DNA of 64,000 nucleotides, taken from contig DHPR01000033.1 in NCBI GenBank assembly GCA_002410925.1, forward strand, positions 62,001-126,000, read 5' to 3'. The DNA comes from UBA5359 sp002410925 [NCBI: bacterium UBP13_UBA5359] (lineage in GTDB: Bacteria > UBP13 > UBA5359). Shown here in pieces: positions 8,760 through 17,037 of this stretch (the first letter of the stretch is position 1; each line of letters starts with the position of its first letter). The position numbers were made by a program, and so were the translations under genes. The notes beneath the pieces were generated by a model that saw nothing but the letters and a program-made list of their open reading frames with translations, made no database searches and was not told the DNA's origin.

Positions 8760-9451
8760 CGTGTGGTATAAGCTCCCATTATAATGCCTATAAGGCCGGG
8801 ATCATTCACAATGATATCGTTGCATCTGGGGTTAGCGGCTCGGAGTATGATGTCGAGGTTGTAACGATAATATATTCTGACCAATAGATTGTCGTTAACG
8901 GAAGCCAGGATGCGTTGTCCATTTTCAGCGCTTTCTGCTTTTTTGACAAGAAGAATATCATTCTCAAAGTATATAGGCTCCATGCAATTGCTGGCTATTC
9001 TAAAGGCAAAATCCACATCGATACCCGAGGGAACGGGCATTAAATCTGCTGAGGCAGCTAAGGCCTTCTCCAAATTCTTTGCGGGAACAGCGCTGATTAC
9101 CGGCACGGATCTGATAGATATCGCCTGCGAGTCCTTTGAGGCCGAACCAGGTGCACCTTTCTGTTCTATCTGCTCAAGAAGTCTTTTCGCCTCTCTGAGC
9201 AGGCGGTTCTTTTCATGCTCCAGGAAGGATTTCTCATCATAGGGTTCTTCCGTAAGAAAATAACCGATAGGTCTGGCAAGGATCTTGGAAACCTTTTCCA
9301 GGTCTTCAATCGATATCTTGCGTTTGCCTTTTTCATATAGATTAACGGCTGTGGGTGAGTAGCCCAGCTTTTCGGCCAACACGGTTTGCTCCATGCCTCT
9401 TGCAAGGCGTGCTTCACGTATCTTTTTGCCGATAAGCCGGTATTTGTTCAT
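8756..9451 (-). CDS. XRE-family regulator with S24/LexA-like C-terminal domain lacking cleavage residues
   Basis: A 231-residue repressor-like protein. An XRE helix-turn-helix spans residues 6-60 (TVLAEKLGYSPTAVNLYEKG), followed by a basic coiled linker (75-98) and an S24-like domain (about 115-230). Aligned with LexA, the nucleophile Ser is Cys156 (RIASNCMEP), the Lys is Arg192 (LLVRIYY) and the Ala-Gly scissile pair is Ala124-Lys125. RecA-triggered self-cleavage is therefore unlikely. The domain may serve dimerisation or ligand sensing. The ATG at 9451 has GGAGGA just upstream; an ATG at 9463 contains that site and is less likely. The gene is divergent from the 9665-9940 gene. Confidence 0.88.
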   Translation of the reverse strand: MNKYRLIGKKIREARLARGMEQTVLAEKLGYSPTAVNLYEKGKRKISIEDLEKVSKILARPIGYFLTEEPYDEKSFLEHEKNRLLREAKRLLEQIEQKGAPGSASKDSQAISIRSVPVISAVPAKNLEKALAASADLMPVPSGIDVDFAFRIASNCMEPIYFENDILLVKKAESAENGQRILASVNDNLLVRIYYRYNLDIILRAANPRCNDIIVNDPGLIGIIMGAYTTR

Positions 9452-9520
9452 CAGTTCCTCCATAACTCTGCTGCCGACAGTTAAACGGAAGCGGTGAGCA
9501 TTCCTCCCAATATATAGATA

Positions 9521-9603
9521 TTATCATGAAAGAGAACGGCAGAAGCGTAAAAGCATTGACGCTATGTGAACATTATGATAAAATATCGTGGTCACTATGA
9601 TAA
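9521..9603. promoter_or_regulatory. Divergent control region: promoter plus three ATGATAA boxes
   Basis: Rightward promoter: TTGACG (9556-9561), 17-base spacer, TAAAAT (9579-9584). The heptamer ATGATAA occurs three times in 83 bases: 9575-9581 and 9597-9603 on the plus strand and 9521-9527 on the minus strand. The first plus copy overlaps the -10 box. The two plus copies are 22 bases apart, about two helical turns. This is a plausible operator for the divergent XRE regulator, by inference only. No clear leftward promoter was identified. Confidence 0.5.
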
Positions 9604-9664
9604 CCATGCAGCATAATATGTGCCGTATCTATTGCTCTGCATATGGTAAGAGGAAGCAGTTATA

Positions 9665-9940
9665 ATGTGCACGATTGATAATGATGAATGCAAGCATGCA
9701 ATAAGAATGTCTTTTTATCGTTTGAGTGCGGCTGGGGATGCACTGACGAGCGAACAGGTATATAATGCTTTGGCAGAGGTAGTATGTATGTTCCATATGA
9801 ATGCCTGCTGTGCATCGGATTGGCGGAAGATAAGCAGGATGGTTATGAAGTCAGCCAGAGCGGTGCTTGAAGAGAAACATCCATATCTAATGGTTATCAG
9901 AAATGCTATGAAAAATGGCATCGGTCCTCACGATGTTTAG
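9665..9940 (+). CDS. Small hypothetical protein, divergent from the XRE regulator
   Basis: A 91-residue, probably cytosolic and helical protein with no family I recognise. It has a cysteine/histidine-rich middle (CMFHMNACCASDW) and a basic helical C-terminal half (KISRMVMKSARAVLEEKH). The ATG has an AAGAGG site about 12 bases upstream. A good promoter with candidate operator boxes precedes it, so it may be controlled by the neighbouring XRE protein. No signal peptide or membrane segment is visible. Function unknown. Confidence 0.6.
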   Translation: MCTIDNDECKHAIRMSFYRLSAAGDALTSEQVYNALAEVVCMFHMNACCASDWRKISRMVMKSARAVLEEKHPYLMVIRNAMKNGIGPHDV

Positions 9941-9995
9941 CCTCGATTGATCCGGGTAATAAAACATAAATATGTCTTAAAAAGGAGGTGGGAGT

Positions 9996-10343
9996 ATGTA
10001 CTGGCAGAACTGGCTGAATGCTGTACTGGGAATATGGCTGATCCTGTCGCCCTTCATACTCGGATATGCCGATCTTTCATCTGCCGCCTGGAACGGTATT
10101 ATCGTCGGTATTGTGCTGGCTGTGGTCGCGGGCTGGGTTGCCTCTGCACGGGTAGCTTCCTCTGCGCCTAAATGGTTCTGCTTTATACTCGGCGTTTGGT
10201 TGATTTTTTCGCCATTTATTCTGGGATTCAGCAGTCGTCCCGTTCCTTACTGGAATAACCTGCTTATAGGTATCGCGGTGGCTCTTCTTGCAGCCTGGAC
10301 GGCATCCATGAGCCCTGCTGAGGCGCCCGTAGCAAGGGGATAA
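9996..10343 (+). CDS. SPW-repeat membrane protein
   Basis: A 115-residue inner-membrane protein made of two copies of the SPW unit: WLNAVLGIWLILSPFILG near residues 6-23 and FILGVWLIFSPFILGF near residues 64-79. Each is followed by a second hydrophobic helix, giving about four membrane segments. The tryptophan in the first unit and SP in both match the family, whose function is not established. An ideal AAAGGAGGTG ribosome site precedes the ATG. A strong bidirectional hairpin follows. Confidence 0.85.
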   Translation: MYWQNWLNAVLGIWLILSPFILGYADLSSAAWNGIIVGIVLAVVAGWVASARVASSAPKWFCFILGVWLIFSPFILGFSSRPVPYWNNLLIGIAVALLAAWTASMSPAEAPVARG

Positions 10344-10366
10344 ATTCTTATGAGGCGCCGGTAACG

Positions 10367-10405
10367 TACGAAGGGCGGCCGAGTCATTCTCAGCCGCCCT
10401 TCGTA
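10367..10405. terminator. Bidirectional terminator between convergent genes
   Basis: A perfect 13-bp GC-rich inverted repeat (10367-10379 with 10393-10405) with a 13-base loop lies between the SPW gene (+) and the small minus-strand gene. There is no strong T tract on either side, but position and stability suit a shared terminator or insulator. Confidence 0.65.
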
Positions 10406-10425
10406 ATCACCAAATTCTTTACAAA

Positions 10426-10686
10426 TTAGCAGAAGCTTTTCTTCAACTCTTCTATGATCAGTGATAAGCTGTAATTACGTGATATCAAAGAGTTGATATC
10501 ATCTATTTCGGATGCGTCCAGGCAGGGCCCGTCCGAAACGCCTTCGTCCCGGCTGATCTGCATCATCTGCCACCAGTCGAGGAGCTTTAACAGGAGATCA
10601 TTTTTAACAGCGTCGTTTAGGTCTTCCAACATTCCTATCTCTTTTTCAATGTCTTCGGAGAGTTCTATCAGCATAATCTCCTGCAT
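10426..10686 (-). CDS. Small acidic hypothetical protein
   Basis: An 86-residue acidic, helical protein without recognised family (LIELSEDIEKEIGMLEDLND near the start, SLSLIIEELKKSFC at the end). The C-terminal cysteine is the last residue. The start ATG at 10686 follows a GGGGGG ribosome site on the minus strand. A near-consensus promoter lies 40-70 bases upstream. It is convergent with the SPW gene and divergent from the YHS gene. No membrane segments or DNA-binding motif are seen. Confidence 0.6.
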   Translation of the reverse strand: MQEIMLIELSEDIEKEIGMLEDLNDAVKNDLLLKLLDWWQMMQISRDEGVSDGPCLDASEIDDINSLISRNYSLSLIIEELKKSFC

Positions 10687-10726
10687 ATTTTTCCCCCCAG
10701 TAATGACGGCGTCTTTTATGCGTATA

Positions 10727-10754
10727 ATTATACACTATGGGTATTTATTTGCAA
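10727..10754 (-). promoter_or_regulatory. Promoter of the small acidic protein gene
   Basis: On the minus strand, TTGCAA (10754-10749) and TATAAT (10732-10727) are separated by 16 bases. The -10 box lies inside a perfect 12-base palindrome GTATAATTATAC (10722-10733), so the same palindrome could be an operator. Confidence 0.7.
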
Positions 10755-10824
10755 TAATTACTGTCGCATGTTTGCTCATTCTGCTATATGGGTAATATTA
10801 GTTGTAAATTTAAGGAGGAATGCT

Positions 10825-11019
10825 ATGGACGAGAGAGAATACGGTACGGAGATCAAGGACCCGGTTTGCGGGTTATATGTCAATAAGGATGATGCAGAAA
10901 ATATTTCTGTATATGATGGAATAAAATATTATTTTTGTTCATTGGAATGCATGAATCTCTTCTTTGACGATCCGGACCATTATTCGGTCTGCGAAGCCGG
11001 GCGAAAGAGCGGCGAATAG
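10825..11019 (+). CDS. YHS-domain metal-binding protein
   Basis: A 64-residue protein that is essentially one YHS domain: KDPVCGLYVNKDDA, then YDGIKYYFCSLECMNLFF and DDPDHY. The paired cysteines (PVCG and FCSLEC) match the metal-binding pattern seen in copper- or heavy-metal-handling proteins and in sensors. The longer frame starts at 10768, but the ATG at 10825 has an AAGGAGG site and begins at the usual distance from the domain. No transporter is adjacent, so the metal partner is unknown. Confidence 0.85.
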   Translation: MDEREYGTEIKDPVCGLYVNKDDAENISVYDGIKYYFCSLECMNLFFDDPDHYSVCEAGRKSGE

Positions 11020-11145
11020 CTTTACAAGAGACGGACAGGTCGTTACGGTCTGCCCGCCGGGGGTAATCTCTAGCGCTTCCTACAGCCTTTACGTGCTAAT
11101 ACTATTATGTTAAACTTTTCTCTAGCGGAGGCTGGAGAGCGACAA

Positions 11146-12075
11146 ATGGATTTATCGATTGTAATAGTTAGCTGGAACTCATTCGCAGAGTTACGGGATT
11201 GCATCGGCAGCCTGGTTGGCCAGGCTGATGAAGACTTTTCATACGAGATAATTCTGGTTGATAATGCTTCTTCAGATGACTCCGTTGCGTTGGTTCAAAA
11301 ATGTTTTCCGGTAGTAAGAATTATTGCTAACTATGAGAACAAGGGTTTTGCTGGAGCAAGTAACCAGGGTATACTGGCCTCAACCGGGCGCTTTGTTCTG
11401 TTGCTGAACCCTGATTCTGTTGTGGAGAGCGGTGTTTTAAAAGGTATAATAACTTTTATGGATGCTGCCCCGGATGCTGGTGCTTGTGGTTGCAAGCTGC
11501 TTGAAAGCGATAAGAGCTTGCAATATTCGGCTCGCTGTTTTCCGCATTTATCGGATGTTCTCATGAGCTTGCCGGGTATCTCCAGAATAATTCCTAATAA
11601 CCATTATAAACGCGAATATCTGATGATGAATTGGGATCATCGTCGTATCAGGACGGTAGAATGGATATCCGGCGCCTGTTTGGTTATGCGGCGGGAGGCT
11701 ATAGCTCAGGTCGGCTTGCTGGATGAGCGTTTTTTTATGTATTGTGAGGATATGGATTGGTGTTTCAGACTTTTCAAGACCTCCTGGAAGATATACTACC
11801 TGCCGCATTTGACTATAGTTCATCACAGGGGCGCCAGCAGCAGCCAGACGGCTCCTAGAATGATTCTGGCTCATCATATCAGCATGTGGAAATACGCACA
11901 GAAGCATCTTCGGGGCAATTGGCCTCGCTTGCTCTTTGCGCCGCTAACCGGATTCTTCCTGGCTATGCGAGTTGCACTTTTATTGCTCGGTTATCTGCTA
12001 TGTCAGGGTATATCGGGTAGAACAGAGAGCAGGGAGATATCGGCCGATGCAGCTAATGAAGCTTCAAATAGCTAG
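11146..12075 (+). CDS. Family 2 glycosyltransferase (rhamnosyltransferase-like)
   Basis: A 309-residue GT-A fold enzyme that transfers a sugar from a nucleotide donor to a surface glycan. It begins LSIVIVSWNSFAELRDC, with LVDNASSDDS and NKGFAGASNQG as donor-binding segments. NPDSVV corresponds to the DxD region and FMYCEDMDWCFR to the catalytic base region of the rhamnosyltransferase group. A C-terminal hydrophobic helix (residues about 263-288) suggests inner-membrane attachment. The ATG follows GGAGAG. Its last 29 bases overlap the next gene, so the two are probably translated together for envelope polysaccharide synthesis. Confidence 0.9.
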   Translation: MDLSIVIVSWNSFAELRDCIGSLVGQADEDFSYEIILVDNASSDDSVALVQKCFPVVRIIANYENKGFAGASNQGILASTGRFVLLLNPDSVVESGVLKGIITFMDAAPDAGACGCKLLESDKSLQYSARCFPHLSDVLMSLPGISRIIPNNHYKREYLMMNWDHRRIRTVEWISGACLVMRREAIAQVGLLDERFFMYCEDMDWCFRLFKTSWKIYYLPHLTIVHHRGASSSQTAPRMILAHHISMWKYAQKHLRGNWPRLLFAPLTGFFLAMRVALLLLGYLLCQGISGRTESREISADAANEASNS

Positions 12076-14176
12076 CTTGAAGCGCCTTCATATCTTCCCG
12101 ATAGTACTCTTTTTGCTGCCTTTCTATGCCGGAAAACCGTATTTTCCCGGTGTTACATCGGTTGTTCCTGTCACAATCTTTTCGGTAATCTTCATCGGTA
12201 TCTATCTTTATTATGCCTGGAAGAGGAAGAGCTTCTCTGCTTATATGGGTGTTCCATCTGTTCTGCTGATAGGGATCTATATTATTTCTGCATCACTATC
12301 AGTGAATCTCTTCCAAAGCCGCCAAAGCATCTATCTTTTGCTGGCAGGGTTGGCGGTATTTCAGATTTCCGCCGCTTTATCTGTTGATAAATTCGCTCGG
12401 CACCAATTGATGGAAGCTATTGGATATTCGGCCTCTTTTCTATCTATCTATGCTATCCTCTTTTCATTTAACATAGGAATGAGAAGCGGGCTCTATGCTA
12501 CTTTCTATAATTATAATGCCTTTGCCGGCTATCTCGCTTTATCGGCTTTGGCCTTGCCGGCTCTGGCCTTTTCCACATCAGATTCTCGATCGGATATCGG
12601 TCTGTTCTATCCTCTGCTCGGTTTTTTAACCATTTACCTGGTATGGATACGAAGCATAGCTTACGAAGGCCTGATAGTCTGGGCCTTCCTTTCAGGATTG
12701 ATGGCTCTTTCGGTCTATATTCTGCTACGGAGAGCAAGCCCGCGAATGCGATATATGCTCTTCTTTCTTCCTGTGCCTGTGGCTCTGGCTATGACCGGGT
12801 CCAGGGGAGGGCTGCTTTCGTTTATGGCGGCGGTGGCAGTGGCGCTGGTCATCATATATCTGAAGGAACCGACTATTCGCAAAGTGGTCGTCTGGCTTGC
12901 TGTGGCTATGGTGGCATTTATAGTCGTGTTGATATCTTCGCAACCAGGGCTGGCAGAGCGCTTTGCTCTTTTTTTTAAACCCTCTAACCGTTCTGATCTT
13001 TATCGTTGTCTGGCATGGAAGGGAACATGGAAGGCCTTCATCTCCCGACCATTTCTAGGGCATGGGCCGGGAACCTTTGCTTCAATTTATCCTGTATATA
13101 AGGCAGGCGGAGTAGATACGCTTATGGCGCATAATAGCTATCTTCAGCTGCTGGCGGAGACGGGTGCAACCGGGTTGGCGGTGCTGATTGCCTTTATGAT
13201 TGCTTCGCTAACGGGTTTGTATACCTGCTTAAAGAATTCTGTGCAGCTCAGCGCAATCGCGGCAGTACTATCGGCAGGAATAGTTGCTATGGCAATTCAT
13301 AATGCGGTCGACTACACCTGGTATATTCCATCTCATCAAATTCTCTTTATGGCTATTCTTGGCTCTCTATCCGCTCTTAGGTTGGATATAACAGATACCA
13401 ATCCTTTGCAGTTCAAGTCTCTCCCGAACAGGGTATCAGGCGCCGCAATGGCTCTTTTAACGGCCTTGTCGGCCATAGCCGCTCTGGTATGGAGCATGCC
13501 GGCGGCAATAAAGTATGATAAGGGAATAGCGGATCTGAATAATGGCTGGCGCTCTTATGCTGAAACAGAGATAGCTCGCGCAGTGGCCGGTGATTCATGG
13601 TCGGGGGCATATATCGTTGCTCTGGCCGATATATGCTCATATGATGCTGATAGTAATTATGACGCTGTTAAATTATATCGGCAGGCAATAGCTCTTGAAA
13701 GGATAAATCCTTACTATCGCCTTCGCCTAGCGAAGCATTTAATGCATAAAGGCGATTACGACGAAGCGATAACGGAAGCTCGCAAAGCCTTGAAGCTATC
13801 ACCTGCTTTGCGCGCCGGCTGGCGGCTTATTGGTGACGCCGAAGCGATGAAAAAACAATATGCAGAAGCCATACGGGCCTATAAGCGTGTTCTGCATATA
13901 AGTTATATGCCTTATGAGAGCGAAAAATATTTACCTCTCGGGGAGTTACTGCCTCGCACGGAAGAGGGCAAAGCCTTGCTGGGGTTGGGACATATATATA
14001 TTCAGCAGGGCAAGCAGAGCGAGGCTCGTAATTCTCTGGCAGAGGCTCGCCGCATATTCAGCCGCTATGTAGAGAGTGTGGAGAAAAACCCGATATTGTT
14101 TAATAAAAGGCGGGAAGCGGAAGAATATAAGGGTATAATCCTCTCAATTGATGAGCTGTTGAGACGGAAATTATGA
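12047..14176 (+). CDS. O-antigen ligase/polymerase-like membrane protein with C-terminal TPR region
   Basis: A 709-residue protein. The first ~480 residues are highly hydrophobic with about ten or more membrane helices. They include the Wzy_C/O-antigen-ligase signature: GHGPGTFASIYPVY, then AHNSYLQLLAETGATG. Residues ~500-700 are soluble and contain TPR-like helical hairpins (YYRLRLAKHLMHKGDYDEAI, EARKALKLSPALRAGWRLIG, KQYAEAIRAYKRVL). The fusion suggests a periplasmic scaffold that recruits partners to the glycan ligase. The frame starts earlier at a TTG (11972). The ATG at 12047 is preferred, but its ribosome site (GGGAG) is only moderately placed. Confidence 0.87.
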   Translation: MQLMKLQIASLKRLHIFPIVLFLLPFYAGKPYFPGVTSVVPVTIFSVIFIGIYLYYAWKRKSFSAYMGVPSVLLIGIYIISASLSVNLFQSRQSIYLLLAGLAVFQISAALSVDKFARHQLMEAIGYSASFLSIYAILFSFNIGMRSGLYATFYNYNAFAGYLALSALALPALAFSTSDSRSDIGLFYPLLGFLTIYLVWIRSIAYEGLIVWAFLSGLMALSVYILLRRASPRMRYMLFFLPVPVALAMTGSRGGLLSFMAAVAVALVIIYLKEPTIRKVVVWLAVAMVAFIVVLISSQPGLAERFALFFKPSNRSDLYRCLAWKGTWKAFISRPFLGHGPGTFASIYPVYKAGGVDTLMAHNSYLQLLAETGATGLAVLIAFMIASLTGLYTCLKNSVQLSAIAAVLSAGIVAMAIHNAVDYTWYIPSHQILFMAILGSLSALRLDITDTNPLQFKSLPNRVSGAAMALLTALSAIAALVWSMPAAIKYDKGIADLNNGWRSYAETEIARAVAGDSWSGAYIVALADICSYDADSNYDAVKLYRQAIALERINPYYRLRLAKHLMHKGDYDEAITEARKALKLSPALRAGWRLIGDAEAMKKQYAEAIRAYKRVLHISYMPYESEKYLPLGELLPRTEEGKALLGLGHIYIQQGKQSEARNSLAEARRIFSRYVESVEKNPILFNKRREAEEYKGIILSIDELLRRKL

Positions 14177-14229
14177 TATAATGACAATAATAGTATTATT
14201 CCCATAATATTATCAGGGTGGTGATCTGA

Positions 14230-14520
14230 ATGATTCCGATGGACCCCCAGGATGCCAGGATAAATTTTCAGGTACGTGCCATTCTCAACAGCCGCTATAT
14301 TGATACTAGCAAGGTGGATTATTTTACAATTAAAGGAACGGTATATCTGCGAGGACCCATGAAGCAATTAAAGGGCGGACGCACGGTAGTCATATCGGAG
14401 ATCAATAATATAGTGGAGAGTATTTCCCGCATCACCGGTGTCAAAGATGTAGTTAACGAGATGACACTGGTTGAACTGAAGAAGATCTCTGAAGCAGCTG
14501 TAACAGAAGAAGCGGAATAA
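14230..14520 (+). CDS. BON-domain-like small protein
   Basis: A 96-residue protein resembling a single BON domain: VRAILNSRYIDTSKVDYF, then IKGTVYLRGPM, and an EINNIVESISRITGVKDVVNEM repeat ending. BON domains typically bind phospholipid or peptidoglycan-associated partners. There is no signal peptide, so a cytosolic role is possible. The ATG follows a GTGGTGAT site. The 53 bases upstream are very AT-rich with short palindromes (14186-14200, and ATAATATTAT just after) and probably contain a promoter I cannot place exactly. Confidence 0.65.
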   Translation: MIPMDPQDARINFQVRAILNSRYIDTSKVDYFTIKGTVYLRGPMKQLKGGRTVVISEINNIVESISRITGVKDVVNEMTLVELKKISEAAVTEEAE

Positions 14521-14552
14521 GAACAAGAGAGGGGAAGGAGAGAGATATCTAT

Positions 14553-14990
14553 ATGAGCCGGGTGCTGATATTACACGGGCCGAACCTTAATTTGCTGGGA
14601 CGAAGGGAACCTGAAAAATACGGTTATATAACTCTTAGCGAGATAAACGATAGATTGCATGCTTTAGCAGCGGAATTGAATCTGGAACTTGAGATTGTAC
14701 AGTCAAATCATGAGGGAGCTCTTATTGATGCTCTGCATGAAACGAAGGCCGGTGTGGTTGTTGTCAATGCCGGAGCTTTGACTCATTACAGCTATGCGCT
14801 GGCTGATGCTCTTCGGGCTACTGAGGCTTATAAGATAGAGGTGCATATGACAAATGTTTTTGCCAGAGAGGCTTTCAGGCAGCATTCTGTCATCTCTCCT
14901 GCTGTTAGCGGTGCTATTTGCGGTTTCGGTGTTAACAGCTATCTCCTTGGCCTTCGAATGGCGGCTGAGTTTTTAAAGGGTAATGTGTGA
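14553..14990 (+). CDS. aroQ: 3-dehydroquinate dehydratase, type II
   Basis: Shikimate-pathway enzyme, 145 residues, the normal size of the dodecameric type II dehydratase. The N-terminal HGPNLNLLGRREPEKYG contains the catalytic Arg and Tyr loop. SNHEGALIDALHE, VVVNAGALTHYSYAL and EVHMTNVFAREAFRQHS are the substrate-binding segments. NAGALTHYS differs slightly from the usual NPGAYTHTS. The ATG follows AAGGAGA. The stop overlaps the next gene's GTG start by 4 bases, so translation of the peptidase is coupled. Confidence 0.96.
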   Translation: MSRVLILHGPNLNLLGRREPEKYGYITLSEINDRLHALAAELNLELEIVQSNHEGALIDALHETKAGVVVVNAGALTHYSYALADALRATEAYKIEVHMTNVFAREAFRQHSVISPAVSGAICGFGVNSYLLGLRMAAEFLKGNV

Positions 14991-16051
14991 ATAGGCTTGC
15001 AGCCCTGCGGGCATCTATGACAGAGACCGGCATCGATTTTCTTGTGCTGGCCGGTAAAGAGGATATCTTCTATCTGAGCGGGTTTTACGGCAGCAGAGCG
15101 CTTTCTCTTATAACTTTGGACGTTGCGCTTCTCTGTGTCGATTTTAGATATACGGAACAGGCTGCAAAGCAAGCATCCGGATGGGAGATTATCGGCAGTT
15201 TCGATGAGCTCTTTTTTCGACTCAGGGATATGATTTTTGCTGCCGGGAACGATAAGCTTTACTTTGATCCTGTCGGTATGGGGTATCTTGATTATGTGAA
15301 ACTGGCTGAGGCTCTGCCCGGCTGCGATCTTCTGCCCTCTGAACAAATGATGCGTAGGCTGCGTGCGGTGAAAGATTCCGATGAGGTGGAGCTTATTGTT
15401 CAGGCGCAATATTTGGCGGAGAGCTCATTTACAGATATCGTCAACCGCGGCTTGTGTGACCGTTCGGAGAAGATGTTGGCTGCGGATATAAATTGCGCCA
15501 TGATCCAAGACGGGGCTGATAAACCGGCTTTCGATACCATTGTCCTTGCCGGCTCCAGGTCGTCCATGCCCCATGCTGAAGCTGGAGAGAATCGGGTTGG
15601 CTGGAACGATAGCGTGCTCATTGATTGGGGCGCAAGACGAAAGTATTATAATTCCGATACTACCAGGATGCTTTTTTGCGGCAGGATGGACGCTCGGTTG
15701 AATAAAATCTATGATATTGTCCTGCAAGCGCAAACAATGGCTTTGGAGGCGGCGGTTCCCGGCATGCCCTGTTGTGACCTGGATCGCATAGCTCGTGAAT
15801 TTATCAGCAATAATGGATATGGGGATAACTTTGGCCATGGGCTGGGACACGGCGTCGGCCTGGAGATACACGAATTGCCGGTGCTCAATCCTTCCAGCCA
15901 GGAAGTATTGCAGCCAGGAATGGTAATTACCGTAGAGCCGGGTATTTACCTGCCTGATATAGGGGGCGTAAGGATAGAGGATCTCGTTTTGATAACCGAG
16001 AATGGGAACAAAAACCTGACAGGACTTTCTAAAGAGAGAATAATAATGTAA
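14987..16051 (+). CDS. M24 family Xaa-Pro peptidase
   Basis: A 354-residue creatinase-fold dipeptidase/aminopeptidase that cleaves peptides with proline at position 2. The N-terminal non-catalytic domain spans residues 1-130. The pita-bread domain shows all five metal ligands: Asp in LIDWGA, Asp in NSDTTRM, His in GHGLGHGVGLEIHE, Glu in TVEPGIY and Glu in RIEDLVL. The start is the GTG overlapping the aroQ stop (GTGA), with AAAGGG upstream. The order peptidase then efp is common in bacteria. Whether it is a PepP or PepQ type cannot be told here. Confidence 0.93.
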   Translation: MNRLAALRASMTETGIDFLVLAGKEDIFYLSGFYGSRALSLITLDVALLCVDFRYTEQAAKQASGWEIIGSFDELFFRLRDMIFAAGNDKLYFDPVGMGYLDYVKLAEALPGCDLLPSEQMMRRLRAVKDSDEVELIVQAQYLAESSFTDIVNRGLCDRSEKMLAADINCAMIQDGADKPAFDTIVLAGSRSSMPHAEAGENRVGWNDSVLIDWGARRKYYNSDTTRMLFCGRMDARLNKIYDIVLQAQTMALEAAVPGMPCCDLDRIAREFISNNGYGDNFGHGLGHGVGLEIHELPVLNPSSQEVLQPGMVITVEPGIYLPDIGGVRIEDLVLITENGNKNLTGLSKERIIM

Positions 16052-16093
16052 AATAGTTGACAGCCTAGTAGCCTGAGTGTGGGGGAGGAAAAG

Positions 16094-16657
16094 ATGATAT
16101 CAACTGCTGAATTTAAAAATGGATTGACGATCGAATTGGATGGAGATGCCTATGCCATAATAGAATTTCAACATGTCAAGCCTGGAAAGGGAGGGGCGTT
16201 TGTTCGAACCAAGCTCAGAAATGCGAAAACAGGGAATGTTCTGGAGAAGACCTTCCGCGCAGGAGAGAAGATGCCCCGCGCTATCATAGAGCGCAAGAGG
16301 ATGCAGTTTCTTTACGAGAGCGATAATCAATATTATTTTATGGATGTGAATACTTACGAGCAGGATCACCTTACTGCCGATCAGCTCGGTTCTGCAGTTA
16401 AATATCTCAAGGAAGAGATGATGGTGGATATTCTGGTATTTGATGGCAAGCTTATCGGAGTAGAACTGCCGGGTGCGGTTGAGCTCAGGGTAGCTGAAAC
16501 AGATCCCGGAGTGAGGGGGGACACCGCCTCAGGAGGATCAAAGCCTGCTACGCTGGAAACCGGAGCTGTTATCCAGGTGCCTCTTTTTATTGAAGTTGGG
16601 GATATTCTGCGGGTGGATACCAGGACAGATAGCTATGTTGAAAGAGTAGCGCAGTGA
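16094..16657 (+). CDS. efp: Translation elongation factor P
   Basis: Ribosome-binding factor that relieves stalling at polyproline. At 187 residues it is full length with three beta-barrel domains. The domain I loop carries [13 protein letters not shown], and Lys32 is the site modified in other bacteria. No modification-enzyme gene (EpmA/B or similar) is in this window. Domain II/III motifs include [17 protein letters not shown] and the C-terminal [17 protein letters not shown]. The ATG at 16094 follows GGGGAGG; the frame's earlier GTG at 16079 lies within that site. Confidence 0.97.
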   Translation: MISTAEFKNGLTIELDGDAYAIIEFQHVKPGKGGAFVRTKLRNAKTGNVLEKTFRAGEKMPRAIIERKRMQFLYESDNQYYFMDVNTYEQDHLTADQLGSAVKYLKEEMMVDILVFDGKLIGVELPGAVELRVAETDPGVRGDTASGGSKPATLETGAVIQVPLFIEVGDILRVDTRTDSYVERVAQ

Positions 16658-17025
16658 TGGCAGGACTTTTGGAGGAGCTTGCTTACACTAAGGGCCTGGC
16701 TGAAGGGTTGCTGGAAGGCGCAGAAAGTGAAGCTGTGGTGCGTATTATTAAGCGTTTACTGGCTTTGACGGAGCTTATGGCTTCCAGAATCACCGAATTA
16801 GAGCTACAGCAGAAGAAACTGGGAGAGTATATAGAAACGGTCGATGGAGATCTGGACAGGCTGGAGCGGACTGCTTACGGTATAAGCGAGGACGCTGTGG
16901 CGGAGAGCGAATGCCCTTCCTGTAAGGAGCAGCTTGTTTATGATTCCGATGTATTGAACCATGGCGGCAAAGTGGAGTGTCCGGCCTGCCATCAAAGTGT
17001 TCTTCTGGAGGCCGTTGAGCGATAA
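16657..17025 (+). CDS. CD1247-like coiled-coil and zinc-ribbon protein
   Basis: A 122-residue protein. The N-terminal part (residues 1-70) is helical and acidic, with EELAYTKGLAEGLLEG and the coiled stretch MASRITELELQQKKLGEY. The C-terminal part is a zinc ribbon with CPSC (about 88-91) and CPAC (about 109-112). This resembles small Firmicutes proteins of the CD1247 N-terminal-domain type, of unknown function. Its ATG overlaps the efp stop (TGATG) and it precedes accB by 12 bases, so it belongs to the efp-acc operon. Confidence 0.75.
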   Translation: MAGLLEELAYTKGLAEGLLEGAESEAVVRIIKRLLALTELMASRITELELQQKKLGEYIETVDGDLDRLERTAYGISEDAVAESECPSCKEQLVYDSDVLNHGGKVECPACHQSVLLEAVER

Positions 17026-17037
17026 AGGAGGCTGTCA

